NCBI RefSeq assembly: GCF_003268775.1
Contig: NZ_QLSU01000040.1
Location: forward strand, 1 to 64,000
DNA length: 64,000 nt
Reading direction: 5' to 3'
Source: Paraburkholderia unamae
GTDB lineage: Bacteria; Pseudomonadota; Gammaproteobacteria; Burkholderiales; Burkholderiaceae
This document shows, piece after piece, positions 33,880 through 43,018 of the stretch (position 1 is its first letter; the number at the start of each line of letters is the position of its first letter). A program made the translations under genes and the position numbers. Below the pieces are notes generated by a model that was given only the letters and a program-made list of their open reading frames with translations, did no database searches and was not told the origin of the DNA.

Positions 33880-34806
33880 TCAATAACCGCGCGTGCGGTC
33901 GATGAGGCCGAGCATCGGCATGCCCGCGCGGTGGCGGCGAATGTTGTCGAGCACGACGTCGACGGCGGTTTCGGGCCGCGTGGCGCTGGCGATATGCGGC
34001 GTCAAGCGCACGCACGGATGGGTCCAGAACGCGTGTTCGGGCGGCAGCGGCTCGGGGTCCGCGACGTCGAGAATCGCATGGCGCAAGTGGCCGCTGTCGA
34101 GCGCGTCGATGAGCGCCTGCTGGTCCAGTTGCGGCCCGCGCCCGACGTTGATGAACGACGCGCCCGGCGGCAGCTTCGCGAACAGCGCGGCGTCGAGCAG
34201 GCCGCGCGTCGCCTCGGTGAGCGGCAGCAGGCAGATGAGGATATCGGTGCGCGCGAGGAAGGCGTCCAGCGCTTGCGCGCCCGCGTAGCACTCCACACCC
34301 GGCAAGGTGCGTGGCGAGCGGCTCCAGCCCGCGCAGGCAAAGCCGAAAAGGCGCAAGCGTTCGAGCACCGCGCCGCCCAGCATGCCGAGGCCGAGCACAC
34401 CAACGCGGCGCGACGCGGCGGCGCGCACGGGCAGCGCGCGCCACACGCGCTGCCGCTGCTGCCCGGCATATTCGAACAGATCGCGGTGAATGGTCAGGAC
34501 CGCCTGGGTCACATACTCGACCATGCCTTCGACAATGCCCGGCTCGATCATGCGCACGACCGCCACGTGCTCCGGCACGCCGGAAAGATCGAACTGATCG
34601 ATGCCCGCGCCCACCGAGAAGATCACTTCGAGATTGGGCAGCGTGCGCGCGGGGTCCTCGGGGGGCTGCCAGGCCGCGAGGTAGCGCACGGCCGCGAGGT
34701 CGCCGGTATCGGGCCAGAGGCGAAAGCCGATCTCGGGGGCCTTGTGCGCGAAGAGCTGCGCCCATTGCTTGCCGCGCTCGGGGTCGGCCTTGTAGAGGAG
34801 CGTCAT
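33880..34806 (-). CDS. Glyoxylate/hydroxypyruvate reductase A-like (GhrA family)
   Basis: This is a D-2-hydroxyacid dehydrogenase of 308 aa. The NAD(P) motif is RVGVLGLGMLGGAVLERL (about residues 133-150). The catalytic Arg is in FINVGRGPQLD, an acidic residue in DVADPEPLP and the catalytic His in LTPHIAS. It follows the GNAT gene with a 42-bp gap on the same strand. Reduction of glyoxylate or a 2-oxoacid formed by the neighbouring aminotransferase is plausible. Confidence 0.87.
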   Translation of the reverse strand: MTLLYKADPERGKQWAQLFAHKAPEIGFRLWPDTGDLAAVRYLAAWQPPEDPARTLPNLEVIFSVGAGIDQFDLSGVPEHVAVVRMIEPGIVEGMVEYVTQAVLTIHRDLFEYAGQQRQRVWRALPVRAAASRRVGVLGLGMLGGAVLERLRLFGFACAGWSRSPRTLPGVECYAGAQALDAFLARTDILICLLPLTEATRGLLDAALFAKLPPGASFINVGRGPQLDQQALIDALDSGHLRHAILDVADPEPLPPEHAFWTHPCVRLTPHIASATRPETAVDVVLDNIRRHRAGMPMLGLIDRTRGY

Positions 34807-34848
34807 GATGGCGTGCCTTTGATTGGCGAGGCGGAGGAGCCCGGCGGC

Positions 34849-35724
34849 TTAGCCGAGCGCCTGCGTGACGATGGCGTATTGCAGCGTGGCGGGGTCGCGC
34901 GCGGGCTCGCCGTTGCGCGCCATCTTCACGACCGTGTCGACGCGCGCGAGTCCGACCGATTCGAGCCAGGGGCCGAGGCCCTGCTCGTCGGGCGTGTCGA
35001 GGCGCGTGAAAGCGCCCGCGTTGGCCGCGAGGCGGTTGGCGATCAGCGCCTGCGCGCGCTGCCTGTGCAGGCCGTCGTCGGCGACCACGGGCACCGGACC
35101 GATCGCATGACCCCGGCCGAACGGGCGCAGGAGCGCAAAGCCGACCACGGTATCTCCTTTGACCAGCGCCACGCCTTGCGACATATCGAGCAGCGGCGGC
35201 AGCAACGCGCTGCGATCGAGCCCGCTTGCGCGTGTCGCGAGTTCGATCAGGCGCGGCGTGTCGCCCGCTTCGAGCGGACGCAGGCGCTCGCCTGGCGGCG
35301 GCTCGACGAACGGCGCGGCAAAGCCTGTGGCTTGATACTGGTGCAGCAGGCCGACCTTGCGGAAGCCGAGCTTTTCATAGAGCGGCTGGCCGGCCTGCGT
35401 GGCGTGCAGCACGGTCATGCGCGGGCCGAGCGCGTCGAGCAGGCGCTCCATGAGCATGCGGCCGATGCCGCGCCCCTGCTGGCTGGCCGCGACGACGACG
35501 AGCCCGAGCGTGGCGCCGCCCTCGCCCCAGGGCCAGCACAGCGCCGTACCGATGACCGTGCCGCTTTCGCGAACCACGAAGCCGCGCCCCGTTGCGGCGG
35601 CGAAGCGCCAATCCTCGCGGGTATGCGGCCAGCCGAATTGCAGCGAAAGCGCGTGCGCGCCCTCAACGTCGGATTCGGAAAAGGTCTCGCAGACAAGACT
35701 CGGGAACGCGGGCTGACCGGACAC
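34849..35724 (-). CDS. GNAT-family N-acetyltransferase, double domain (paralogue 2)
   Basis: This predicted acyltransferase has 291 aa. The first GNAT domain has ATLGLVVVAASQQGRGIGRMLMERL (CoA loop QQGRGIG); the second is a divergent GNAT-like half with FALLRPFGRGHAIGPVPV. GTG 35724 follows AAGGAG at 7-bp spacing, which decides the start. It is clearly homologous along its whole length to the gene at 14973-15845, including the identical PRLIELATRASGLDRS stretch. The last gene of a short minus-strand set with GhrA, it lies at the far edge of the amine cluster. Confidence 0.85.
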   Translation of the reverse strand: MSGQPAFPSLVCETFSESDVEGAHALSLQFGWPHTREDWRFAAATGRGFVVRESGTVIGTALCWPWGEGGATLGLVVVAASQQGRGIGRMLMERLLDALGPRMTVLHATQAGQPLYEKLGFRKVGLLHQYQATGFAAPFVEPPPGERLRPLEAGDTPRLIELATRASGLDRSALLPPLLDMSQGVALVKGDTVVGFALLRPFGRGHAIGPVPVVADDGLHRQRAQALIANRLAANAGAFTRLDTPDEQGLGPWLESVGLARVDTVVKMARNGEPARDPATLQYAIVTQALG

Positions 35725-35825
35725 GGCGGGCTCCTTGATCGGGATTGGATGCCCACTTTGACAGGATCGCAGCCGCGCGAATAGGACGATCCTCTCGCGC
35801 GAGCGCAGCCTGCGTATTCGATTCG

Positions 35826-37304
35826 CTACTGGCGCCGGAGGCTGAAAAGCCGCAACAACTCGTCGCGCAGGCCGGAGATATCGAGGACATGCTGCGCACG
35901 CGTGAGCGCGACGTAGAGCAGGCGCAGTTCGTCGTCTTCGGGCATGGGGTTGCCGTCGGGGCCGCGCAGCCGGAAATCGTCGGCGACCTTGACGCGCTTC
36001 CATTCGAGGCCCTTGGCGCGGTGGACGGTCGAGATCACGTAATCGGCGGCGTCCGCTTGCGCCGAGCGCTGCGCGAGCGCCCGCAGATAGCCGGTGCCCA
36101 GCTCGTCGACGATGCGCACGAGCGGCAGAAGGTCCTGGCCAAACGCGCTGCGCGCGAACGCCTGGGCGTCGCTCCACGTTTCGAACAGCGAAAACGCGGC
36201 CGGGCGGAAGGCGCGCTGGCCGGCCAGCAGGCGTTCCGCGCCTTCGGCGTAGGCCAGGATCTCGGCAGGGCTCATGCGGATCGCGGGCCGCTCTCCCGCC
36301 TCCAGTCCCGCCGCGAACTGCCAGATCGCCGTGACGTTCTTGCGGCACAGGATCGCGTCCACCGGGGGCGCGAGCGCGGGATCTTCCACCATGATCGAGC
36401 CGATCGCATCCTGTCCCCGTATGGGCGTGCGCTCCCCCAGCAGCGCGAGCAGGCGGCTCGCGAGCGCCGCGAAGGTCGCGCCAAAGCGGAACGACTCCGT
36501 GAGCGCGCGCTCGGGCGCGTGGATCTGCTCCATCGCATTGACCGCGCCTCGCCACTCGTAAATTTGCTGGTAAGGGTCGCCCACGTAGATGATCTGCGCG
36601 TGGCGCTGGCGGCCGAGGACCGAGAGCATCACGCCGTCGCTGTCCTGGGCTTCGTCGAACAGGATGAAATCCGCCTCGACGCGCGGCTCCGAGAGCGCCC
36701 AGCGCTTCAGCAGCACGTCCGGCGAGATGGCGCCGCTCGCGCTACTCGTGCGGGTAGCCGCGCCTTCTTCCCACATGCGCCCGACATAGGGCAGCAGCCA
36801 CGCGCGCAGTTGCGCGGCCACCGCCTCGTCGATCTTGTCGTCGACGACGATATGCGGCAACGCGGGCCGCAGATCGGCGGAGCGGCAGAACCTGTCGCGC
36901 GCCTCGGCAATCATGCGCCCGATCTCGAACGGCGCGATCTCGACGGCCTTGCCCGTCACCGTGCGCACTTCCAGCGCGCCCAGTCCGTAGCGCGCGGCAA
37001 GTTCGTGCGGCGGCTCGCCCTGGAGGCTCATGCGGTTTCTGAGCGAGGCATCGACGCCGGCCCACGCCAGCGAATGCATCGTGCGTGAATCGACGTGAGC
37101 GGGAAAGCGCCGCGCCGCGCTGGCCGCGATTTCGCGGTTGAACGCGAGGTACATGCCGCGCCGCTCGCCGAATTGCTCGGCCACGAGCTGGAGCGTGGAG
37201 GTTTTGCCCGCGCCCGCGAACGCCTTGATCTTGAGGTCGCCCGCGCCACGCGCCGCCTCGATCACGGCCTCTTGCTCCGCCGTTGGAATGAAGCCCCTTT
37301 TCAC
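35826..37304 (-). CDS. UvrD/Rep-type SF1 helicase-domain protein
   Basis: This ATP-dependent DNA helicase-like protein has 492 aa. Motif I is KAFAGAGKTSTL (about residues 27-38), motif II LFDEAQD, motif III GDPYQQIYEWRGA, motif V STVHRAKGLEWKRV and motif VI LLYVALTRAQH. The length is shorter than UvrD (about 720 aa) and resembles stand-alone FBH1-like helicases. I took GTG 37304, where FIPTAEQEAVIEAA begins the Q-motif region; a longer ATG start at 37397 adds 31 unlike residues. It has no obvious partner in the neighbourhood. Confidence 0.82.
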   Translation of the reverse strand: MKRGFIPTAEQEAVIEAARGAGDLKIKAFAGAGKTSTLQLVAEQFGERRGMYLAFNREIAASAARRFPAHVDSRTMHSLAWAGVDASLRNRMSLQGEPPHELAARYGLGALEVRTVTGKAVEIAPFEIGRMIAEARDRFCRSADLRPALPHIVVDDKIDEAVAAQLRAWLLPYVGRMWEEGAATRTSSASGAISPDVLLKRWALSEPRVEADFILFDEAQDSDGVMLSVLGRQRHAQIIYVGDPYQQIYEWRGAVNAMEQIHAPERALTESFRFGATFAALASRLLALLGERTPIRGQDAIGSIMVEDPALAPPVDAILCRKNVTAIWQFAAGLEAGERPAIRMSPAEILAYAEGAERLLAGQRAFRPAAFSLFETWSDAQAFARSAFGQDLLPLVRIVDELGTGYLRALAQRSAQADAADYVISTVHRAKGLEWKRVKVADDFRLRGPDGNPMPEDDELRLLYVALTRAQHVLDISGLRDELLRLFSLRRQ

Positions 37305-37403
37305 GCGATTCCCGACCTCATGTGCGCTCGCTCCTGGCGACGTTGAGTCGCTGATTTTCGCATGGACCGGCGCGGCGCATGCCCGGAACACGCCCACGCA
37401 TGC

Positions 37404-38318
37404 TTAGAGCACGCCCACGCGCGCCTGCTTGCCCAGCACCTCGCCGCACAAGGCGAGCCAGGCGCGCGCGGCATGCGACATGTAACGATCCGGCGACCAG
37501 ATGTGCGTGAGCGTCCAGTCGAGCGCGGGCTCCGTCACGCGCGCCAGCGCGAGATTGCTGACATCGAGGTGCGCGAGAAACGGTTCGGGCAGGAACGTGG
37601 TGCCGAGCCCCGCCGCCGCCATCGCCGCAAGAAAGTCCCAGTGCCCGCTTCTGGCCACGACGTGCGGCTCGATCCCGGCGTCCTGAAATGCCGCACGCAG
37701 GCGGCGGGTCAGGGCAAAGGCGTCGTCCAGCAGGATCAGCGGCTGGTCCTTGAGCGCGGCGAGCTTCACGGTGCGCCGTCCCGCCCACGGCGCCTCGCGC
37801 GGCCCCACGGCCCAGATCGTGTAGCGCGCGATCACGCGGGTCGCGAGCTTCTCTTGGCTCGCGCCCGGCAACAGCACGGTGGCGCCGACTTCCAGTTCGC
37901 CGTCGATGACTTTCTGTTCGAGCAATTGCCCGCCATGTTCGGCGAGCCGCAGTTCGAGCTTGGGGTAACGCTGCTGAAAGGCGCGAACGGCGGCCGGGAA
38001 GAACAGGTTGCCCATTGGCGGCATGCCCACCGTGAGCTGGCCCCGGCCGAGCTGCGCGACGTCGGCGACTTCCGTTTGCAGTTCGCGGATCACCGAAAGC
38101 GCCTGCAAGCCGCGCTCATAGACCACGCGCCCGACGTCGGTGAGCTGCACCTGGCGGCCGTCGCGGATCAGCAGCGGTTGCCCGACTTCGTCTTCGAGCT
38201 GCCGCACCATCTTGCTGATTGTCGACTGGGTGACAAACACGGCGGCCGCGGCCTGGGTGAAGCTGCCCAGTTGAACGGTTTCGACAAAGTAGCGCAGCGC
38301 GCGGACATCGATGGGCAT
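37404..38318 (-). CDS. LysR-family transcriptional regulator
   Basis: This 304-aa regulator has the N-terminal HTH ALRYFVETVQLGSFTQAAAAV with FVTQSTISKMVRQLEDEVG, then a LysR substrate-binding domain. ATG 38318 gives the classic MPIDVRALRYF start; an ATG at 38372 is in frame but less usual, and neither has a clear ribosome site. It is divergent from the CoA-transferase gene. An inverted repeat with LysR-box form lies between them, so it probably controls that gene and itself. Confidence 0.88.
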   Translation of the reverse strand: MPIDVRALRYFVETVQLGSFTQAAAAVFVTQSTISKMVRQLEDEVGQPLLIRDGRQVQLTDVGRVVYERGLQALSVIRELQTEVADVAQLGRGQLTVGMPPMGNLFFPAAVRAFQQRYPKLELRLAEHGGQLLEQKVIDGELEVGATVLLPGASQEKLATRVIARYTIWAVGPREAPWAGRRTVKLAALKDQPLILLDDAFALTRRLRAAFQDAGIEPHVVARSGHWDFLAAMAAAGLGTTFLPEPFLAHLDVSNLALARVTEPALDWTLTHIWSPDRYMSHAARAWLALCGEVLGKQARVGVL

Positions 38319-38364
38319 CGTCGTAAGGAGAAAGAGACGGCGGAAGGCATGAAAAAAACGACTG

Positions 38365-38383
38365 GATTTCATGACATTAAATC
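38365..38383. promoter_or_regulatory. Candidate LysR box (GATTT-N9-AAATC)
   Basis: GATTT-N9-AAATC is a perfect inverted repeat in the AT-rich divergent region, with T-N11-A geometry inside it. It lies between the LysR start at 38318 and the CoA-transferase start at 38501. Binding by the adjacent LysR product is inferred. Confidence 0.45.
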
Positions 38384-38500
38384 ACGTTATGCATCGAAGA
38401 ATCTTCATTAAACTTGATGACATCTGGAGTCGGATAGGCGTCATTCATCGTACGGATGGGCGGCAAACCGGCGGACAGTGGCATACCAAAGGAGACAGAA

Positions 38501-40033
38501 GTGCTTGAGGAGCGGATTCGCCTGGCGCCGTTGCGCGACAGGATCGTGACGGCGGACGAGGCCGCGTCGCTGATTCATGACGGCATGACCGTCGGCATGA
38601 GCGGCTTTGGCGCCGCCGGTGACTGCAAGGCGGTTCCGCTGGCGCTGGCCGAGCGCGCCCGCAAGCACTCCTTACGGATTACGCTGATGACGGGCGCGTC
38701 GGTGGGCCACGAAGTGGACGGCGTGCTCGCCGAAGCGGGCGCCATCGAGCGGCGCATGCCGTTTCAGTCGGACCGCACCCTGCGCAAGCAGATCAACGCG
38801 GGCGAGGCGATGTTCATCGACCTCCATCTTTCCGAAATGGCGGAGCAGTTGCGCGACGGCCACCTCGGCGCGGTCGACGTGGCCGTGATCGAAGCGGTGG
38901 CGGTGGGCGAGGCCGGTATCGTGCCGACGATGTCGGTCGGCAATTCGGCCGTGTTCGCGGCGCTCGCGAAGCAGGTGATCGTCGAGATCAACCTGGAGAT
39001 GCCGCTCGGGCTCGAAGGGCTGCACGACGTTTATGTGCCGCGCGCGCGTCCCGATCGCGAGCCGCTTGCGCTGACCAGCGCCGCGCAGCGCATCGGTCTT
39101 CCCTTTATTCCGCTGGACCCGCAAAAGATTGCGGCGATCGTCGTCACGCGCAAGGGCGACAGCCCCAACAAGGTGCTGCCGCCGGATTCGGACACCACGC
39201 AGATCGCCGGGCACCTGAGCGGCTTTCTCGCCAACGAAGTGCGCGCGGGCCGGCTCGGCCCCTCGTTGCGGCCGCTTCAGGCGGGCGTGGGCTCCATCGC
39301 CAACGCGGTGCTGCACGGGCTCGTCGATTCGGACTTTCGCGGTTTGCGCATGTATTCGGAGGTGCTTCAGGACGGCGCCATCGAACTCATCGACACGGGC
39401 TGTGTCGATTTCGCCTGTGCCTCCGCGATCATGCTGTCGAGTGAATATCAGAAGCGCTTTTTCGAGGGCCTGGAGCGCTACCGCTCGCGCGTCCTGCTGC
39501 GGCCGCAAGAGGTCAGCAACCATCCCGAGGTCATTCGGCGGCTGGGCGTCATTGCGGTGAACACCGCGCTCGAATGCGACATTTACGGCAACGTGAACTC
39601 GACGCACGTGGGCGGCACGCACATGATGAACGGCATCGGCGGCTCGGGCGATTTCGCGCGCAATGCGTATCTGTCCGTGTTCGTGACGAAGTCGCTGGCG
39701 AAGGACGGCGACATTTCGAGCATCGTCCCGATGGTGTCGCACGTCGATCATATCGGCCAGGATGTGGACGTCATCGTCACCGAGCACGGGCTGGCGGACC
39801 TGCGCGGCCTCGCGCCGCGCGAGCGCGCGCAGCAGATCATCGCGCATTGCGCGGACCCGTCGTACCGTGACGTGCTGCGTGACTACGTGACGAAGGCGGC
39901 CGCGCGCGGCGGCCACACGCCTCATCTGATCGAGGAAGCGCTCGCGTGGCACGCGCGCTATCGCGAGCGCGGCAGCATGCGCGCCGATCAGACCGTGCGC
40001 GCGCCTTCGCAAGCGCTTACCGAGCCTGCCTGA
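38501..40033 (+). CDS. Succinyl-CoA:acetate CoA-transferase / acetyl-CoA hydrolase family
   Basis: This class I CoA-transferase has 510 aa and moves CoA between succinyl-CoA and acetate or related acids. It shows an N-terminal GMTVGMSGFGAAGD motif and, in the second half, QAGVGSIANAVLHGL followed by MYSEVLQDGAIEL, where the catalytic Glu is expected. NSTHVGGTHMMNGIGGSGDFARNA and EHGLADLRGLAPRERA (in segments) are typical of the AarC/Cat1 type. The start is GTG 38501, after AAGGAGACAGAA; a longer ATG-less extension to 38456 is unlikely. It is divergent from a LysR gene and followed 19 bp later by another. Confidence 0.9.
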   Translation: MLEERIRLAPLRDRIVTADEAASLIHDGMTVGMSGFGAAGDCKAVPLALAERARKHSLRITLMTGASVGHEVDGVLAEAGAIERRMPFQSDRTLRKQINAGEAMFIDLHLSEMAEQLRDGHLGAVDVAVIEAVAVGEAGIVPTMSVGNSAVFAALAKQVIVEINLEMPLGLEGLHDVYVPRARPDREPLALTSAAQRIGLPFIPLDPQKIAAIVVTRKGDSPNKVLPPDSDTTQIAGHLSGFLANEVRAGRLGPSLRPLQAGVGSIANAVLHGLVDSDFRGLRMYSEVLQDGAIELIDTGCVDFACASAIMLSSEYQKRFFEGLERYRSRVLLRPQEVSNHPEVIRRLGVIAVNTALECDIYGNVNSTHVGGTHMMNGIGGSGDFARNAYLSVFVTKSLAKDGDISSIVPMVSHVDHIGQDVDVIVTEHGLADLRGLAPRERAQQIIAHCADPSYRDVLRDYVTKAAARGGHTPHLIEEALAWHARYRERGSMRADQTVRAPSQALTEPA

Positions 40034-40052
40034 CTTTGCCTGATCTTGCACG

Positions 40053-41042
40053 ATGGATACGTTACAAAACATGCGGGTGTTCGTCCGCATCGTCGAGGCC
40101 GGCAGTTTCACCGCCGCGGCCCACTCGCTCGATTCGACCACGGGCGCCATGTCGCGCGCGCTCTCCGAACTGGAGGCGCATCTGCGCACGCGCCTGCTCA
40201 ACCGCTCCACGCGGCGCCTCGCGCTCACGCCCGCCGGCGAGCTTTATCTGAAGCGCTGCAAGCAGATTCTCGCGGATCTCGGCAGCGCCGAGGAGGAAGC
40301 CAGCGGCGCGCATGAACGTCCGGCGGGCGCGTTGCGTCTGCACAGCTTCGCGAGCATCGGGCAACAGTACGTGCTGCCCGCGATCTCGAAGTACCGCGCG
40401 TTGCATCCCGAGGTGACGATCGAGCTCACGCTCTCGCAGCGCATGGCCGATTTGTTCGAGGGCAGCAGCGATGTGTCGGTGGTGACGGCCACTTCGCTGC
40501 CGAACTCAGATCTCGTATCGCATCAACTGGGGGCGTCGTGCAGCGTCCTGTGCGCGTCGCCGGGCTATGTGCGTACCCACGGCGCGCCGCACACGCCCGC
40601 CGATCTCGCGCATCACGACTGCCTGATCCTCAAGACGCCGACCTCGCCCGTGCACGAATGGACGCTCGAAGGCCCGGAGGGCAGCGTGGCCATGCACGTG
40701 GACGGCCCGGTGCAGGTGAATATCGCGGAATCGCTCGCGGTGGCGATTCGCGAGGGCATGGGCATCGGCATGCTGCCCGTTTATGCGGCCATCGACGGGC
40801 TGCGCAACGGCACGCTCGTGCGCGTGCTGCCGCAGCACATTCTCCAGAAGGTCAACGTGTATGCGCTGTATCCGTCGCGCAAGTTCGTCGATGCGAAGAC
40901 GAAGACCTGGGTGGAGTTCTTGCGCGCCCATCTGCCCGAGGTGATCGCTCGCGACATGGCGCTGCTGGAAAAACTGACACGCGAGCCGCTCGCGCATACG
41001 CCCTTGATCGAGCCGCATGAAGCGTCGGCGGACGTGTCGTGA
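40053..41042 (+). CDS. LysR-family transcriptional regulator
   Basis: This 329-aa regulator begins NMRVFVRIVEAGSFTAAAHSLD, with the recognition helix in TTGAMSRALSELEAHL, and has the CrgA/DsdC-like effector domain of the PA-type LysR group (LCASPGYVRTHGAPHTPADL). It lies 19 bp after the CoA-transferase on the same strand and converges on the porin gene. Its target is not evident. Confidence 0.88.
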   Translation: MDTLQNMRVFVRIVEAGSFTAAAHSLDSTTGAMSRALSELEAHLRTRLLNRSTRRLALTPAGELYLKRCKQILADLGSAEEEASGAHERPAGALRLHSFASIGQQYVLPAISKYRALHPEVTIELTLSQRMADLFEGSSDVSVVTATSLPNSDLVSHQLGASCSVLCASPGYVRTHGAPHTPADLAHHDCLILKTPTSPVHEWTLEGPEGSVAMHVDGPVQVNIAESLAVAIREGMGIGMLPVYAAIDGLRNGTLVRVLPQHILQKVNVYALYPSRKFVDAKTKTWVEFLRAHLPEVIARDMALLEKLTREPLAHTPLIEPHEASADVS

Positions 41043-41068
41043 ATTTTTCCCATGCAGCCCCCGTGCCG

Positions 41069-42244
41069 CTAGAAACGATGCCGCAGGCCCACGGCCGCGA
41101 CGAGCTGGTTCGCGCCTGACGCACGCGAGAAGTTCGAGATCTGTGCGCCTTGAATGCCGGTGCCTTCGAGCTGGTTCGCGCGTTGATAGATCGTCTCGAC
41201 ATAGACGTCGGTGCGCGGCGAGAGGAAATACGTGGACACGATGCCCGCCTGGTGCCATTTCGGATAGCGCACGCCGGTTGGCGTGGCGAAGCGGCCTAGC
41301 GTGAAGGTGTAGCCCGCGGAGAGGTTCCAGTTCGGCGTCACGTAATAGCGGATATTCACTTCGACGTTGTCGAAGCGCACGTCATCGCCCGGCAGGCTGA
41401 TGGCGGTGTCGGCCACGTTGTTGATCGAGGTGGCGTTGTCGAGCCGCGTTTCGCTGAAGATGAGGCCTGCCGCGCCGGAGCCGAAATGGTAAAGGCCGCC
41501 TGCGGCCCACGTGCGCTGCCGCTCGGCATTGAAGGGCGCGCCGGCGGGCACGGCGCCATCGGTGTTGGCCGTTGCGAGGTTCGAGGCGCGGTCCAGCTGG
41601 AAGTAGCCCGCGCCGGTGTCGAGATTGCCGTACTGATACGAGAAGCCGAAGCTGTACGCGCGGTTGTTCGCGAAGCCGCCCGCTGCGTTCGAGAACCCGT
41701 ACAGCGCGCCGAGTTTCAGGTTGCCCAGCACCGGCGTGACGTATTTGACCGAATTGTTGATGCGGGTGTAGTTGTCGAGATTGTCGTTGTCGTAGACGTG
41801 CGCGAAGCCCGCGCCGCCATACGAGGTTCCGCCGAGCGAGAACGGTTCGACGAACTGCACGACTTCGTCGAACTGGCGTCCCATCGTGAGCGTGCCCGCG
41901 CGCTGCGACGATAGCCCCATCCACGCCTGGAAGCCGAACAGGCGCCCTTGTTGCGCCGCGTTGCCGTTCATCACGGAAAAGCCGTTGGTGAGCGTGAAGA
42001 TCGCGCTGAGATCGCTGCTGAGCGGCTCGTTGCCGGTCAAGGCCCAGCGGCTGATGTTGATGTCGCCGTTTTTCGCCTGCCAGGCGCTTTGATGGCCGTT
42101 CGTGTTGCCCGCGTCGCTCACGTACGCGATACCGGCGTCGACGGAGCCGGACAGGCGGACGGACTGGGCATGGCTCGCGGAACTCGCGAAGGCGATCGCG
42201 ACGCTCGCGAGACCCATGTCGAGTTTGATTCTACGGACCTGCAT
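41069..42244 (-). CDS. Gram-negative porin (OmpC/Omp32 type)
   Basis: This 391-aa outer-membrane porin has a Sec signal peptide ending in SSASHAQ and a mature start QSVRLSGSVDAGIAYV. It contains repeated barrel strands such as GFQAWMGLSSQRAGTLTMGRQ and YYVTPNWNLSAGYTFTLG, and ends VAAVGLRHRF with terminal Phe. AGGGGAA is 5 bp before the ATG. It is a distant paralogue of the porin at 11828. It stands alone, so the solute is not suggested by context. Confidence 0.92.
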   Translation of the reverse strand: MQVRRIKLDMGLASVAIAFASSASHAQSVRLSGSVDAGIAYVSDAGNTNGHQSAWQAKNGDINISRWALTGNEPLSSDLSAIFTLTNGFSVMNGNAAQQGRLFGFQAWMGLSSQRAGTLTMGRQFDEVVQFVEPFSLGGTSYGGAGFAHVYDNDNLDNYTRINNSVKYVTPVLGNLKLGALYGFSNAAGGFANNRAYSFGFSYQYGNLDTGAGYFQLDRASNLATANTDGAVPAGAPFNAERQRTWAAGGLYHFGSGAAGLIFSETRLDNATSINNVADTAISLPGDDVRFDNVEVNIRYYVTPNWNLSAGYTFTLGRFATPTGVRYPKWHQAGIVSTYFLSPRTDVYVETIYQRANQLEGTGIQGAQISNFSRASGANQLVAAVGLRHRF

Positions 42245-42637
42245 TGGCTTTCCCCTTATTTTCAGTAATGCTTATGAATTTATCGAAGCGTTTTCCGCTG
42301 CTATACGTTGTTCGTGCGGTTTGCGCGTCGGTATGGTCGATGGGGAGCGGCGGCGGAAAAATCGCGGCGAACGCAAGAGAGTGTTCCAGATCGCTCAACG
42401 AAGCCGGTGGCAGGCGAGGGCGGGCGCTGCGAGGGGTATCGATCGATTTGCGAAATGGAAATCGCCATATCTTGCTTGACGCGCCTGCGTGAGCCGGTAC
42501 GGCCATGTTTCATCTGTAACCTTGCGGTTGCCCGCCTGGCATCCACAGGCAACCGTGCTCCCGTAAACTAACGGCGCTGGCTCGTTTTCCGGGCCGGCGC
42601 CCAGCGGCCGGGTCCGTGGCCGGGAGCAGGCGCGGCC
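42245..42637. other. Intergenic region, porin / two-component locus
   Basis: This 393-bp gap holds the porin promoter (AT-rich part 42250-42310) and the start region of the receiver gene. Short open frames here have no ribosome sites and unlike codon use. I see no RNA gene or clear repeat. Confidence 0.45.
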
Positions 42638-43018
42638 ATGTCCCATTCGATTCTTGTGCTGGAAGACGATGCCGGCACGCGCGAGCTGATCGTGGCGACG
42701 CTGCGCGAAGCGGGCTTCCTCGCCCACGCCCACGCCGACACGCTCGAACGCCTGCCCGATGTGCGCGCCCAAAGCGTCGGCGTGATCGTTGTTGCGCTGG
42801 GCGAGCCGAAATGCGATGGCGCCGCGCAATTGCGCCGCCTGCGCGAGCGATATCCGCACGCGCGCATCGTCGCGATCTCGGGCCGCTTCCGCTTCAACGT
42901 GGGGACGGCCGCTTCCGTGGCGCGCCAACTGGGCGCGGACCGCGTGATCGCCAAGCCGCTCGATTGCGCCGCGCTGCTCGCCAACGTCCGGCAATTGATG
43001 GCATCGCTTGCATCATGA
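42638..43018 (+). CDS. Stand-alone receiver protein lacking the phospho-acceptor Asp
   Basis: This 126-aa protein has the CheY-like receiver fold. The acidic pair is present (ILVLEDDAGT), as are the switch Ser (IVAISG) and the Lys (RVIAKPLD). The position that normally carries the phosphorylated Asp reads Ala: VIVVALGEPKCDG aligns with the usual LxxLDxxMPxxDG. It therefore looks like a pseudo-receiver that cannot be phosphorylated in the normal way. Its stop overlaps the hybrid kinase start (ATGA), so the two are coupled. Confidence 0.82.
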   Translation: MSHSILVLEDDAGTRELIVATLREAGFLAHAHADTLERLPDVRAQSVGVIVVALGEPKCDGAAQLRRLRERYPHARIVAISGRFRFNVGTAASVARQLGADRVIAKPLDCAALLANVRQLMASLAS

